NCBI GenBank assembly: GCA_027919835.1
Contig: JANVFP010000014.1
Span: forward strand, 496,001 to 560,000
DNA: 64,000 bases
From: Lentinula raphanica
Lineage: Eukaryota; Basidiomycota; Agaricomycetes; Agaricales; Omphalotaceae
Reading direction: 5' to 3'
The notes beneath the pieces are model-generated. The model saw only the letters and a program-made list of their open reading frames with translations, was not told the DNA's origin and searched no databases. The position numbers and the translations under genes were made by a program. Positions 33,421-45,160 of the stretch are shown here, piece by piece (position 1 is the stretch's first letter; each line of letters starts with the position of its first letter).

Positions 33421-34288
33421 TAGGCTAGCTGTAGATTGTTTTTGTATAGGTTTTTCTGTAAATGTAGGTTAATAACAAAATCAGCAAAAACTCACACTGG
33501 TGGCCTCTTCCGGCGGCTCCGAAGTTCAGCGGTACACACACACAAGGTTAACGGTCAAGAGATATGAATTTCCAACAAATTTCGCAATGAGTTTGGCTCG
33601 ACAGCCGCGCGTTCTCTTGCGCCGTCGGACACCCAGGAGATAGGTAACATAAGTAAGTCAAAATCAAATAAGTGTTCCATGGTTCAAAGTTGAAAGAGAT
33701 GGCCTTTCCGTTGTTACTAGTGTCCTCCTCCAAACCCAGACCCATCTGACTGGTTCCGCGCTCCCTATGCCCCCGCGATATTTGATCCATGTTGATACGA
33801 TCCAGACGAGAGTAAGAAAATATAGAGATCCGGACAAGTCGAAGCAGAATGATGTGGAAGAGAGGAAAGAGAGAAAAGAAGTCGAAGGTAATGTAGGTCT
33901 TGAACATAACGCTTAGCATGACCGTGGACGCAACATCTGGCAACGTCTGGGTTTAAAATTGAACCCACGATTATCGACGATAGGCGCTTGACTTTTTCAT
34001 CAAGCGCTAAATTGATATCATTCATGATTCAAGACGGGTCTTCTCAGGTCTTCTCTGGCTGCGACGACCTCATCTACTTTCTACAGGAAGGATTTTGTGT
34101 TTGGATTCACTGATATTCAATCAGCTCCAACGTTCAATGTTCAAAGCTGGCGTTTTTGCCGAGGGAAAACCAGGAAGAACGTGGTACTGACCTCGACATC
34201 ATCTGAACTGAAGCGTAGACGAGGTAAACCATAGTGAGATAGATTGTGTTGAAAACCGTAAATTACTACATTATTCCTGACTCCTGAA
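33421..34288. other. Stretch without a recognised gene
   Basis: Short minus-strand frames around 33548-34025 lack similarity. A local inverted repeat, GGCGCTTGA with TCAAGCGCT near 33985-34010, could form a small hairpin. Confidence 0.4.
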
Positions 34289-36599
34289 CTACAGGTCAAA
34301 GATCTGATTCCAAATCCCTGATTCACTCGAGCGGTGTGTCGTATCAGAATCAGTTGCAGACGCGGCACTACTGAAATCAGTTGCGGACACGGCAATACCG
34401 AAATCAGTTGCGGACGAGGCACTCACGAAATCAGTTGCGGACGAGGCACTACCGAAATCAGTTGCGAACGCGGCACTATCGAAATCAGTGGCAGATGCTG
34501 CACTACTGGAACCAGTGACAGATGCGGTACTGCTGGAATCGGCGGCAGATGCGGTGCTGCTGGAATCGGCGGCAGATGCGGTACTGCTGGAATCGGCGGC
34601 AGATGCGGTGCTGCTGGAATCGGCGGCAGATGTGCCACTACTGGAATCAGCGGTAGATGTAGAATGACTGACGTCCGTAGTGGATATTTCACTGAGGTCA
34701 GTGGCAGAGGCAATCCAGACCTTGGACGAGACGGTGATAGACGACAAAGGCATCTTCTTGTTGGCGGAGGACAGACGTTGAGCGAATGATTCCAAGGTGC
34801 GTGTACGTGGCCTCCATGTGCGAGGTGTATGTGGTAATGATTGTTCAAGCAGAGGTGACAACGATTGCGCAAGCGAGGATGAAATGCGCTCTGGGGTAGG
34901 CGAAGGCTGTGGTATGGGAGATTTCGCCAAGAGAGTGCTGAAAGATTGTCGAATATCGTCTACATGCTTAGCAGGCATTCCCTGGGAGGCAACGGATTTC
35001 ACCAAGAAAGTGGCAAAAGATTGTTGAAAATTTTCAACATGGTTGGCAGGGGTTAGGCGGAAGACTATGAAGGTCAATCCGCCTATGGCGAGAACATGGT
35101 ATGAGACCCGCATGAGAAAGCGAAGCTAGATTACTTTGGTCAGAGTTCGATATTCTTGTAAAATAGTGAAGCCGACCTACCAAGACAGTTAAGGGGTGAA
35201 ACCAGCGTACCACACCTACCAACAAAAGACTCCAGTCCTTGAAAAAAGACGTTGTGTTGGTTGAGTCAGCATCCGTTATCCAAACTTTGATCCTGGTATC
35301 AACACCACAGTTTCCGTCGCCTGTGGCTATTAGCTGCAACTTGTTCGGCGGATGACAGAAAGCCTTGATCAACATGTGAGATACGTTGGTTCAATAACAT
35401 GGTTTCAATTTCATCACCAAAGCAGTAACCCAAGTTTTATCTGAGAACATTCATGATCAAGCCTCAAGTGTATAGTGTTGGAAACCTACCATGACCATGA
35501 TCCAGCGACACAATTTTTTTCCCATGTTTAGTATGAAAGATTGCAGCGTAACCTTTAGACGTTCCCATGATGACATGTTTGCCCTTGTCAATGAAGCAAA
35601 CGGGAAGCGGTATGTTCGAATTCGAGTCTTGAATTTCCGGCGAAGAGCTGATCTTCTTCCATTTCGCGTTGGTGGTTACTCTGAACCAATCCAGACCACT
35701 ACGGATATTCGTTGCGACAAGCGCTGTCCCATCCGGAGAAAGGGCCGTGGACCCGCTGGAACAAGATTATATTGTACCAGACTTGGTTCGACTACAGCGT
35801 AAAAATCACTCACATCTTCTCATCTGGACCCCACACCAAAGTACTCGTACCGCTTTCGGTCTGGTATTTCCTGCGTATCCTCAGATGAGTTCAAGAGACT
35901 GGGAGGTATAACATGTGTTGTAATTACCATAGCCCGTGATGAAGGTATCCGACAACAATAAGTCCCTTCTCATCCAGGAAGTGAGCACTGGTAGCTAACA
36001 CTTGAGGTTCTTCGAAACCATCAGGTTCACCGAGCTCTGCCATCTCCGCAAAGGAGCTCGGTGAATCAAAATGAGATCTCAATTTCCATTGCCCAGCCTC
36101 TTTCGAATTAGTTAGCACACGAACCAAGATGGGGACTCATCATGTACTTCTCTCGACAAGCAAGGTGGTGCGTGAGCCTGAGCACACAAGAAGTTGAGTC
36201 GCAGTTCGGTCAAGCTCCAAGAAGTAGATTGGGTTGTATAGCTCTGCAATGAGTTGCTCGCGCCTTTTGCGAAACCAGTACTTTATGTCAAATGAAGAGG
36301 TTAGTCATTAGACATGGGCAAGCATTGATTACACTGACTGCTGTAGGTTGAAACATCAACACCTCGCCATCGGCATTACCTGCAAACAAGCGATCTTTGT
36401 GCCAGAGAGCTGTTGTGAATGGACTTTTGCCTCGGTAGGTCCAGATCGTGGAAAGATTACGATGGACATCGTAAACGCGGACAGCCATATCATCGCCACA
36501 GCTTGCTAGATACCTACCATCTGTTGAGAAGGTCAAAGCATTGATGGAGTTGGTTGGAGCTTCAATGGATCCTAACAGGCTATACGATGGGTCCAGCAT
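34289..36599 (-). CDS. WD40-repeat protein with C-terminal membrane segment and Ser/Thr-rich repeat tail
   Basis: Eight exons on the minus strand join in frame for 643 residues: 36599-36339, 36280-36148, 36099-35928, 35870-35814, 35755-35490, 35440-35418, 35363-35181 and 35125-34289. One intron contains a textbook GCTAAC branch site (near 36110). WD-type blades are seen as SINALTFSTDGRYLASCGDD with VRVYDV, DRLFAGNADGEVLMF, TALSPDGTALVATN, GKHVIMGTSKGYAAIF and WVTALAFCHPPNKLQLIATG with RIKVW. After the propeller come a hydrophobic helix (YHVLAIGGLTFIVFRL) and a tail of 9-residue Ser/Thr/Ala repeats. WD40 proteins of this layout, anchored by a single late helix, are numerous in mushrooms. The function is probably protein-protein scaffolding at a membrane; the partner is unknown. 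No disabling change is seen. Confidence 0.8.
34371..34665. repeat. 27-base coding minisatellite
   Basis: About eleven imperfect copies of a 27-base unit such as GGAATCGGCGGCAGATGCGG plus TGCTGCT lie inside the last exon of the WD40 gene. The copies toward 34371 are more diverged (GAAATCAGTTGCGGACG...). On the coding strand each unit gives nine residues like SSSTASAAD. Because 27 is divisible by three, other frames on both strands also stay open here. Confidence 0.85.
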
Positions 36600-36754
36600 T
36601 GATCTGCAGGAAGAAGGCAAGCAGTTCGCAGTTGCTCAAATGCAGAATGGTCCTTATAATATGTCAAACATGTGGCACGTGGGAAAATAGTTTAGCCGGT
36701 TGGAGATCACGGCGTCAGTTCAAGTTGAAGTCTGTTGAATTACTTCCAGTCTCA

Positions 36755-39700
36755 ATGGGTCCTCGACGCGATCCCCGTTCACGAAGTTGCAAATGTGATG
36801 ATTGTTGCCTCGTTAATCCACTTGGCGTTATTCAGCATTACGATGTTCTCCGCGCACATGCAAAAAAGCAGCAAATACAGAATCGGTTCAAGACATTTTT
36901 GCCCAGCACTGCGACTTCCTCATCCAGTGTTTCAGCCCAGACAACCTCTTCCATTTCTGAAGCTCTAGGACCTGATACAGCCTCGACCGAACTTGCGCAA
37001 TATGATGCAGCAATATCCTCTAGTATTACGGGATCTTCTGTTTTGCGCGAAAAGTCTGGAAGCAGCTCTGTAGTATCGGCACTGAGCCCTGACGATGAAA
37101 TCAAACAAGAGATAGACATTCGTCTCAAATATCTCGAGACTGACCTTCATCTGGAATTCAATCAGCTTCCCTCTACCAACACACCCTTTGTATTTCCCGA
37201 TCCAGAGGCGATACTTCAGGTTAACTCAGGGTCTTTCGCACTAACCGTGACGCATCCAAACAATCGACGTTTTCTTGAAACAGAAGCCAGGTTCTGCACT
37301 CTGCTGAAAGAGATCCAAATCAGGCCTCACGACAGGCAGGATCCAACCAAGGATGCACTGGGCGATTCGGAGAATTTGTTATATGAGGCTTTGGAGTGCT
37401 TGCATCGGATGAAAAGGCGGAGTTGGGAGCAGCAAGCCTCCCCAGAGTCAAATCAGTATATTTTCAACAATTGTAAGTAGATGTGTTCACTATGAAAGTA
37501 TGCGACTCTCATTCCTTTTAGCTCAATATTTTCGCGTTTGGGCCCCTCAGGACCCTAGCATCAGAATAACTCTTATGACAGCTCTCATCGTCTACGTCAA
37601 ATTCCGGAATCCAGTCCGTCAGATGAAAGTCATCCTGGCACTTCAGCGTTCTATGATACGCAGTCTGACAGGGAGAGTCCAGCCTGAGATGCGCACATTC
37701 CTTGGCCTGAACATTGCCGACCAAATACCCAAAGATATACACACTGTAGTGGATCACTATGGCCTGGATCCATCTTGGGATACTTTCATTTCGTGTTCTA
37801 TCTGCCACGCACTTTATCCATTTACGGAAGAAGATCTGATTGGCAACGAAACTGCTCATTCTACGCATCAACTCCTTTCCTCCTGCTCCTCGAAATCTCA
37901 TCCCGACTCTCCGGAATGCGGAAATATGTTGTGGAAAACACGTAGTGTTGGTCCCCGCACTTTTATAGTTCCAGTTCGAAAGCAGATTTTCCAAAACCTC
38001 AAAGAGTGGATTGGAAAGCTTCTCGCAATCCCTGGAATTGAGGATTCGCTGGAACAATGCCTGAAGTCTCCTGATGTCTCAATGCCAGAGTCCACTCAGG
38101 ACTTCTGGGACTCCCCAATCTTCGACCAGTTTCCAGGTCCTGATGGCCAACCGTTCATGAGGCAGCAATCTGATATCTCGGGTTCACCTGATCTACGACT
38201 TTTGATGAGTCTTGGATATGATTCATTCAATCCCTTCCATATGAAAAGATCAGGTGGTTCTGCCAGCTCTACTGCCTTATACATGGTTCTTCTGGTACTC
38301 CCTGAGCACCTTCGGTATCGAAAGGAGTATATGTTCTTGGTCACAGTCCTGCGTGGTCACCCTAATGATGCTCAGATCAACCATACTCTTCGAAAGCTTG
38401 TTGATCAGCTGCTACTGTTCTGGAACGGAATTTTTTTTACCCGCACATCTAAATATCCAAGGGGCAGAACTGTGTATGCTGCTTTGGCTCCGGTGGTATG
38501 TGATACTGAAGGCGCACACTCGATTTCGGGCTTTGCATCACACAGCCATAAGTACTTTTGCATTCGATGCTTTTTGCCTATCCAAGATATTCACAACCTC
38601 GACCCTGATACATGGCCCAGACGTGACGTACAGGAGCACAAACTGCAAGCTCATCTTTGGCTGGATGCTTCCTCTGAGGCTGCGCGCCGAAAGATTTATG
38701 ACAACTATGGGATGCGATGGTCCGAATTGTTGAGGCTTCCTTACTGGGATCCTATCACATTCACAGTCATCGATAGCATGCATTTGTGCTATCTGGGTCT
38801 TTTCGCTACACATGTTCGCAAGATTTGGAAAATGGATGCCGAGGTGTCGCGGAGTGGCGAGGGTTATGTTCAACCCTCTCATGACAAGAAACGGAAAAGG
38901 CCCTCCAATCGTCTTTTGCGCGAACTGTATAACAGCATTCGGAAGAATGAGTCCTCCTTGAAGAAAACTTTGGGCGATCAAACTCATGGAGTCTTATGGT
39001 ATCTTTGTTTTGACCTGAATTTATCTTGTGCAGGAAAGAAAGATGCACTCGTCGATTCCATTCTGGCATGGGTACGTGTATTACAAATTCTCAGTGTATG
39101 AAGTATATGAATGCTCCCTCTAGCGCAAAACTGCTGAGCTTGCTGCCATTCCATCTATCCCTCCGTTGTCATATGGCATAGATATTGTTGAAGATGCCAA
39201 TGACAATGTCGAATTCCAGGAAACGTTAGATACTTCGGATTCTGATATGGTATGCTGTTGTTATCGTAGTGGAAATATTCAATTAACCATGATTGCATGT
39301 AGGAGTCAACGGCGTCACAGACCACAACTTCCACGAAGTCTTCGAGTATCTTCAATATCGAGGAAGTAAAACGTCAGCTTCCACCAGCTTCGAGCTCTAC
39401 CTGTCCTGCAAGCAGTTCTAGTGGCTTTGAAAATGACCCTCAGTATCGGGATCTCATTGAACGACTTTTAGCCTGGAACCCAGGGCTCGTAAGGCCATCG
39501 TGCTCGACATGTTTGAAACTCCGACGCAATGCCAGGTGCTGCCGGTCGATCAATCTCACGTAACTGATATGACTCTCATACTGACTCTGAGTCTTTTTGC
39601 CAATTTCTTCTCTTACATCAAGCTTAATGAATACAGGAAACTGTGTGAAGACAAGCCAGACTCTGAGCGCAAGAATCCCATGACATTCTGGGTACATTTC

Positions 39701-42006
39701 TTGCAGGAAACACCAATTTGGCCACCCAGAACACTCAGCTCGGGCCGCTCAGCCAGATCGTACAGATGTCACCATGTCAGATTTGCATGGCTTTTACAAC
39801 TCTTGCAAGTGAAGGGACTCCAAGAGAGAGCTGACAGAAGAGTCTGTCATGAAGCTGATTCATTGGCATATAAGCTCAAGACAGAGCACATATACAAGAC
39901 TTACAAGTCAAAGAAAAGAGAATCAACGAGCACGAGCGTGCTATTGCATCAAATTCTCACAGGCCGGCATCAAGCGGCAGTGTCAAAATATTTCAAATAT
40001 GTCGAGCACGGGGATCTCAGGAGCCCTTGGTACCAGGCATTATTCAAGAACGACTTTTCTTCTTGAACTATTGCGGCTAGCCAGGCTAAACGACTTTGTG
40101 ACGGCACTCAAAAGACACCTGGTCTCTCAAAAGTCCGGAGAGAAATGTTGAGAGCATTGTGTCAAGGTCTGGAGATTCTCTATAACGAGAAGGAAGATTA
40201 TAACAGTGATCTGATCCTTCGGCTGAAACTATGGGTATAGATTCTTCATTTGTGTTTCATGCTATAGCATAACGCTAAGTTCTCTGCAGCATTTGGGACA
40301 AATCCGGAGTCAAGATGATGACGATGAAGATCCTTCAATGGAAGGCACTGATTCTCTACATTTCCTAAAATTGAAGGAGCGTTTCGAGGAAAAGGAGCCC
40401 TCCATGGCAACACTCATGGGCAGTGAGTATAACAAGGCCCATCTTGCTCGGCTTTGTCAATTCTATCAAATACCTCCGTTCACTTCAAATCGATCTATTC
40501 CTGCACCGAAAGCACCGAAAAAGCTGAGATGGCTAAAAATTTGATTCTCTGGGTAAATATCAAGTTTTTCTACACAGCAAAAAATTGAAGTGGAAAATTC
40601 TAGCGCCGAGAGAATCGCGAAAGTGAACTTGTTCCAAAAAGAGGTTCTACTTCTAGGCACGTAATCGCGAAGGATATTTTGGATGAGGTTTGGAAAGACA
40701 TGGCGATTACGATATTGCCTAGCTGGATCGACTCGCCGCCAGAAAATTGGGGTACCAAAGCAAATGGGAAGCTCAGTGCAGACGAATGGAAAGTTGTCTG
40801 TTCTGTGTCCCTGGTCATTACCTTGATACGACTCTGGGGGTATCAGTACGAGAACCAGCCGCATGCTCGACAATTTCAGCTGCTACAAAACTTCCTGGAT
40901 CTGGTTCATGCCATGCGACTCCTGAATTTGCGCGAAACCTCTTCTGACTCCAGGGATGAGTACCGCTCCCTTATCCTCAAATATCTACGTCAAGTGCTAG
41001 TACTTTTTCCTGATGTGACCCTGAAGCCGAATCACCATTATGCTATCCACATTGTCGAAGATTTGGAGTGGATGGGACCTGTGCAAGCACGAAATACTCC
41101 TATTTTTGAACGTACCAATCATATCTTGCAGGAGGTCAATTCAAACAATCACTCGGGTCTGTCATTCACAATCTGGAATCGAGTAGTGATGCTGACTTCA
41201 GTGTGCAATCAGGCGAGGTAGAGGCTACCATGCAGAAGGACTATAGCCGTCAAGGTGCTCTGGAAATCATACTGGAGCACAGTCAAGAATTGCGGGATGA
41301 GATTGGGGAGGCACTGGATGCTTTGCTAGATATGAAGCGTGAATCTCATCGCGGAATGTTCGACGGGACAGATCTTTCTACTTGGGCCTCGTCAGATCGA
41401 ACTTTCAAGTCTTGCGACATAGTCATGGAAAATTCCGCATTGGACGAAATTCTCAACTTGTTGTGCACCAAATACAGCCTGCCACTTTCAGCATGGAATG
41501 GTCAGCTTACTCGTAATGCAATCAGGCTAGCTGGTGTGGTTAGCAATGGTGTTGTATTCTCGTGCAATACGCGCGAGAGTTCTGTGATATTCAAGCATCT
41601 AGATGCTGGAAATTACGGTGCTGGAATCATTCAAGGAATCATCGCTTATTCATATCCCCATCCCATCACAGGTGCACTGGAAACTACAACATATCTAGAA
41701 ATCCGAACATTGAACCCAATCAGCGCAGAACATGACCTCTATCGAAGACTGAACTGTGGCTGGTTGTGTTCAAGACAGCTTGGTCGCTATCAGCTGTTAC
41801 CTATATCGCAGGTTGTGTCACATTTTGCCCGAACAGCACTCACTATCAAAGACATGCCTGTAACCCATGTGTTGCCAACCCCAAAGGTAAGATACGATGA
41901 AATTTCATTCTATTGACTGGTCAATACTATTGGGTTTCAGTCATACCATCCAAATTTATTCAACAACTGTGGAATGCCAATCAGTGTCGATAATGCAGAG
42001 GATTAA
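36755..42006 (+). CDS. CACTA-like (Plavaka-type) DNA transposase, damaged
   Basis: ATG 36755 opens a Cys-rich start (SCKCDDCCLVNPLGVIQHY). Exons 36755-37472, 37522-39071, 39124-39249 and 39303-39488 are clear; 40290 to about 40552, about 40660-41156, 41213-41886 and 41941-42006 follow, with the stretch 39489-40230 unresolved. The second exon holds the transposase core: CHALYPFTEEDL, MLWKTRSVGPRTFIVPVR, GYDSFNPFHMK, PEHLRYRKEYMFLV, KLVDQLLLFWNGIFF, VVCDTEGAHSISGFASHSHK with CIRC, LPYWDPITFTVIDSMHLCYL. Late blocks are ITILPSWIDSPP, GKLSADEWK and FERTNHILQEVNSN. This order matches Plavaka-group transposases, which cut and paste DNA by a DDE mechanism. Two one-base breaks, near 40526 and 40660, make this copy probably inactive. 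Several exons end in SAP-like modules. Terminal inverted repeats were not identified. Confidence 0.8.
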
Positions 42007-43702
42007 CATAACGGTGAATTAGGTCAGTTTCCGTAGGCTCTATCTCCGAGTTGGACACAGGCACTTATTTTTGTCTTGTCACCTAGGTAAACTCATTCGA
42101 TGAGCATGCACTCTCACATCGTTTATTACATGTAATATGTTGCTGTCTCAGTTTTTCGCACGCGTGAGCCCCCGCAAAGTTGGTACAAAATTTGTGATTC
42201 ATGAATAAGTGGACGTTTGTTATCGCATTGCAAACTGTAGCAATCGGCATGTCTTGGGGTGAGGTATAACTTTGAGCTAAACGGGACCATACACATGAGA
42301 TAGATATAAAGGTTGCGGGTGCCGGAAAAGGAGCGGAGCAGGACAATGACAATGCTGAATAGACATCAAGATAACAAAATGGTAGCATGAAGGAGGAAAG
42401 AGAGATGCTGGGAAACGTGCATGGAATGACACCAAGAGACTACGGCTCATTGACATCTACATATTCGGTGTACAGATTCTCTGCTGCGTCGGGAGATAAC
42501 CTGTCGTAATCAATCTCGGAAGCAAGTATGCGCATTGCGCATGCGGAGATCGAACAGGTGGTGAGAATCGAAAAACACACCACGGTTCAACAATTGCATC
42601 TGATGAGAGTCAACGGCGTGAGCGACATCAGGAACGCCAAACAAGTGTTTCCATGTGGTAAGTTTGACGATATGAGTGTACCTCTGGCTGGTGTATATTT
42701 GTAGCTCTTCCTCTGGAGGGAGAGACGTGCCATCTGCCGAGGCACCAATTGAGATATTGCTATCCTCAAATGTGACGTTAAGTCATGGCATGCCATACTG
42801 CAAACACTGGGATTCATTTTTCTGCGGCCAGAGATGACGGTGAACAATATGAGACAATAGTTGTGATAGTGGTAGAGGTGAATCACGATTTCCGTGAGGA
42901 AGATGTTCTCGGAGACATCAGAGGGTCTCGACATTGTCATCGTTGGTTTGGTTTTCACCTTGAGGGCGCAGGAGAATATGGATCGTTGAAGGGAGTAGGG
43001 GGGATACATGGACGATGACGTGGTAGGGGTGGGACTGAACCAATGAGATGACGACGAAGCGTATGAATAATCCGTTCATGGAAGATAAGCAGGGAGCTCC
43101 TTGAAATGAGGAAGTTGCATATATATAAGGAGCTCTTCATAGATCCAGACGGCGAAGAGAGAGACGGGGCGTATAACGACCCATGGATTCATGCCAGAGC
43201 TGAAAGGAGGCTAAATTCTACAACCAAAGACGTCAGAGAAGCCCTTGAAAACCCAGTGACTGCATACAGTGAGTTGTCCCTCCTTGTATTTGAGTCAAAC
43301 GTTTCGTGGAGACGACTTTTTGATTTTGAGTGACCGGGATTCGTGACTCCTTCACAGCTGACAAGGGATCCGTGAAGAACTGCAACAACATATCAGCAGC
43401 GAGACAAATGAGTCTTCAAGAGTGCATACACAGCCAACATCCAAATAAAATCAACGCTGCAAGGCCGCCTTTGTAGGAGCAAAAACAAAGCTGTGAAAAG
43501 ATCGAAGGCGCTCTGATAATTTGAGCTTTATTGACAGCGAGTTCAAGCAACCTCGAGTACAAGGCTAAAGCATTGGGGCACGGTAGTGTCAGTACTTTCC
43601 GTTTGAATATATGACCACCAATCTCACCACATGTCCTGATTTTGACTCATACTCATAGAGACAGACAGTTGAGGTGAAGTTGGAGCATAGCCGTCCTTGT
43701 AT
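42007..43702. other. Stretch without a confidently recognised gene
   Basis: The minus strand between 43009 and 42450 has suggestive pieces (YSLQRSIFSCALKV; DGTSLPPEEELQIYTSQR; ASEIDYDRLSPDAAENLYTE ending in a stop near 42452) that could be exons of one small gene, but the joins are uncertain and no family is recognised. The right end of the Plavaka element should also lie here. Confidence 0.35.
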
Positions 43703-44475
43703 TTATCTGGCCATAGCGCCGACAGCAGCGTCGAACAGCTCGTCAATCTCGTCTTTGACCCGGGTTTCGTGCTTCGCTTTTTGGAGGGGTCTGTGGTTTT
43801 TGTAGCTCCTGTAGGTTCTGGGGCTTTTGTGAATGGAGGTTTTGTAGAGGGTACACCGGAGACGTTGTCGGTGTCGACGACGGTGCTGAGGCTAGTAGGA
43901 GGATCCGCGAAGGTCATGGAGGTCATGGAGGTCGTGGAGGTCATGGAGGTTATGGAGGGAATAGTAACCGTATCGTTTCCATCCGCCTTCTTCCTCGCCT
44001 TCCTCGCCTGAACCGTCTTCCACTCCTCCGGTCGCCGCTTCAACAGATACAAATCCATCTTCCGGACGAAAAACTTCCCATAGAACGACGCAGCGAATGT
44101 TTCTTCGTGCGGGAGGACCGAGCGCGCGATTTTCCCTGAAAATTCAGAGTTTAGTTCAGAGTCAGAGTCAGAGTTCAGAGTTCAGAGTCAGTCAGTTGGA
44201 AAAAGTTAAGTAAAAGTAAAAATGAGTGAACGGTGAACGTTAAGGATTAAAATACCATACCTTGAGATACGTATCCGCATACGCAAAACACTTCTCGCCC
44301 ACTCTACTTCCAATCCCGTCGTCCACGAGGAGATGGTACGTCCCGATGAGGTTCTGGACGAAGGACTATTTGGATTTGGAAGGGACGGCGGGAGAGTCGA
44401 GGAAGACGTCGAGCACGCGGGGGCTTGTTGGGTTCTGGGCGAGTGAGAGGAGTTCTGATGATGGGTCGAGGGCAG
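43703..44475 (-). pseudogene. NOP9-like (Pumilio-family nucleolar protein) C-terminal relic
   Basis: On the minus strand: NPTSPRVLDVFLDSPAVPSK, then an in-frame TAG near 44363, then [20 protein letters not shown] and [14 protein letters not shown]. After an intron with simple repeats (44140-44260) come [39 protein letters not shown] and, in a shifted frame, [17 protein letters not shown] with a stop at 43703. This is the C-terminal end of Nop9, the Pumilio-repeat protein needed for 18S rRNA processing. Upstream of about 44475 homology stops in a CT/TA microsatellite. The nonsense codon, at least one frame mismatch at the intron and a one-base slip before the tail make this a dead fragment. 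The Ser/Thr-Met repeats ([11 protein letters not shown]) come from a 9-base repeat in the DNA. Confidence 0.7.
44140..44215. repeat. AGAGTTC/AGAGTC simple repeat inside the NOP9 relic intron
   Basis: Alternating CAGAGTTC and AGAGTCAG units run through the intron. The homologous intron in a working gene would not be expected to be this long or repetitive. Confidence 0.7.
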
Positions 44476-44492
44476 CGAGGCAGGGAGTGTGA

Positions 44493-44552
44493 TATATATA
44501 TAGAGAGAGAGAGAGAGAGGGAGAGGAGAGGAGAGGGAGAGAAGATTAGATT
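44493..44552. repeat. (TA)n-(GA)n microsatellite
   Basis: TATATATATA is followed by an uninterrupted run of GA and then GAGAG/GGGAGA variants. It marks the point where NOP9 homology ends. Confidence 0.85.
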
Positions 44553-44839
44553 AGTAAAAGGAGTAAAAACAAGGACAACAACGGGCATTGCGGGATTCCT
44601 TACCTATCTATCATGGGCTGATTGTACGGAGGGGAGAGCTTGAGTAAAGATTGGAGGATGAGAGATCCTTGGACGGTTGATCATGAGGATGATGACGCGG
44701 AATGGCGAGAAGAGGTTTCGAATTCAAGTTGAATGTAACGAGAGTCTGAGACAAGTCCTGGACAAGTCTGAGACGTCGATAGAGTCATAATACAACCGGT
44801 AAGTCACAGAGTTCCGATTGCCCGAAGTCCACAATGTCA

Positions 44840-45160
44840 CGCGTCGTGATTTTCCGCTATCTCGAGGTCACCACATCACGACGTCGCGACGTCGATACAA
44901 ATTTTCTCGATGAGGATTGTTGCAAAATTCTGGCTGATATTTTGCTGATGGTATTTTGATGATTGTTCAACCTTTCATGGAGATCTTGGGTTGATTCAAT
45001 TGTGTGAACCGTTTGAATCTTCCCTATAGTTCAATATAAAGAATTGTCACAGACTTTATACTGGGAACTTATGGACTGGCCTCAGATTTTGCTGTATCGC
45101 TAGTTATTGAGCTTTCTATTTCAAATCTCAGCTTTGAAGAGGAGAGGAAATCTTGAGCTA
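44840..45160 (-). repeat. Dispersed repeat family, copy B (inverted)
   Basis: Reverse complement of the block seen at 12750-13060. Read on the minus strand, AAATTTGTATCGACGTCGCG and GTGACCTCGAGATAGCGG match copy A nearly base for base, followed by ACGCGTGACAT in both. The AT-rich part preceding the block (about 45160-44920 on the minus strand) also aligns, more loosely. Confidence 0.7.

Noticed and set aside
34334..34789. Long plus-strand frame of Cys/Gly/Arg-rich repeats across the minisatellite
   Set aside because: It is the antisense of the 27-base repeat in the WD40 gene. A 27-base period keeps all frames open, and no splice or start context supports a gene.
34423..34872. Pro/His-rich minus-strand frame overlapping the WD40 tail
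   Set aside because: Same cause: it is a second frame of the 27-base repeat, overlapping the frame that joins the WD40 exons.
35491..35911. Plus-strand frames over the WD40 exons
   Set aside because: They are antisense shadows; the minus strand carries WD blades with clean introns.
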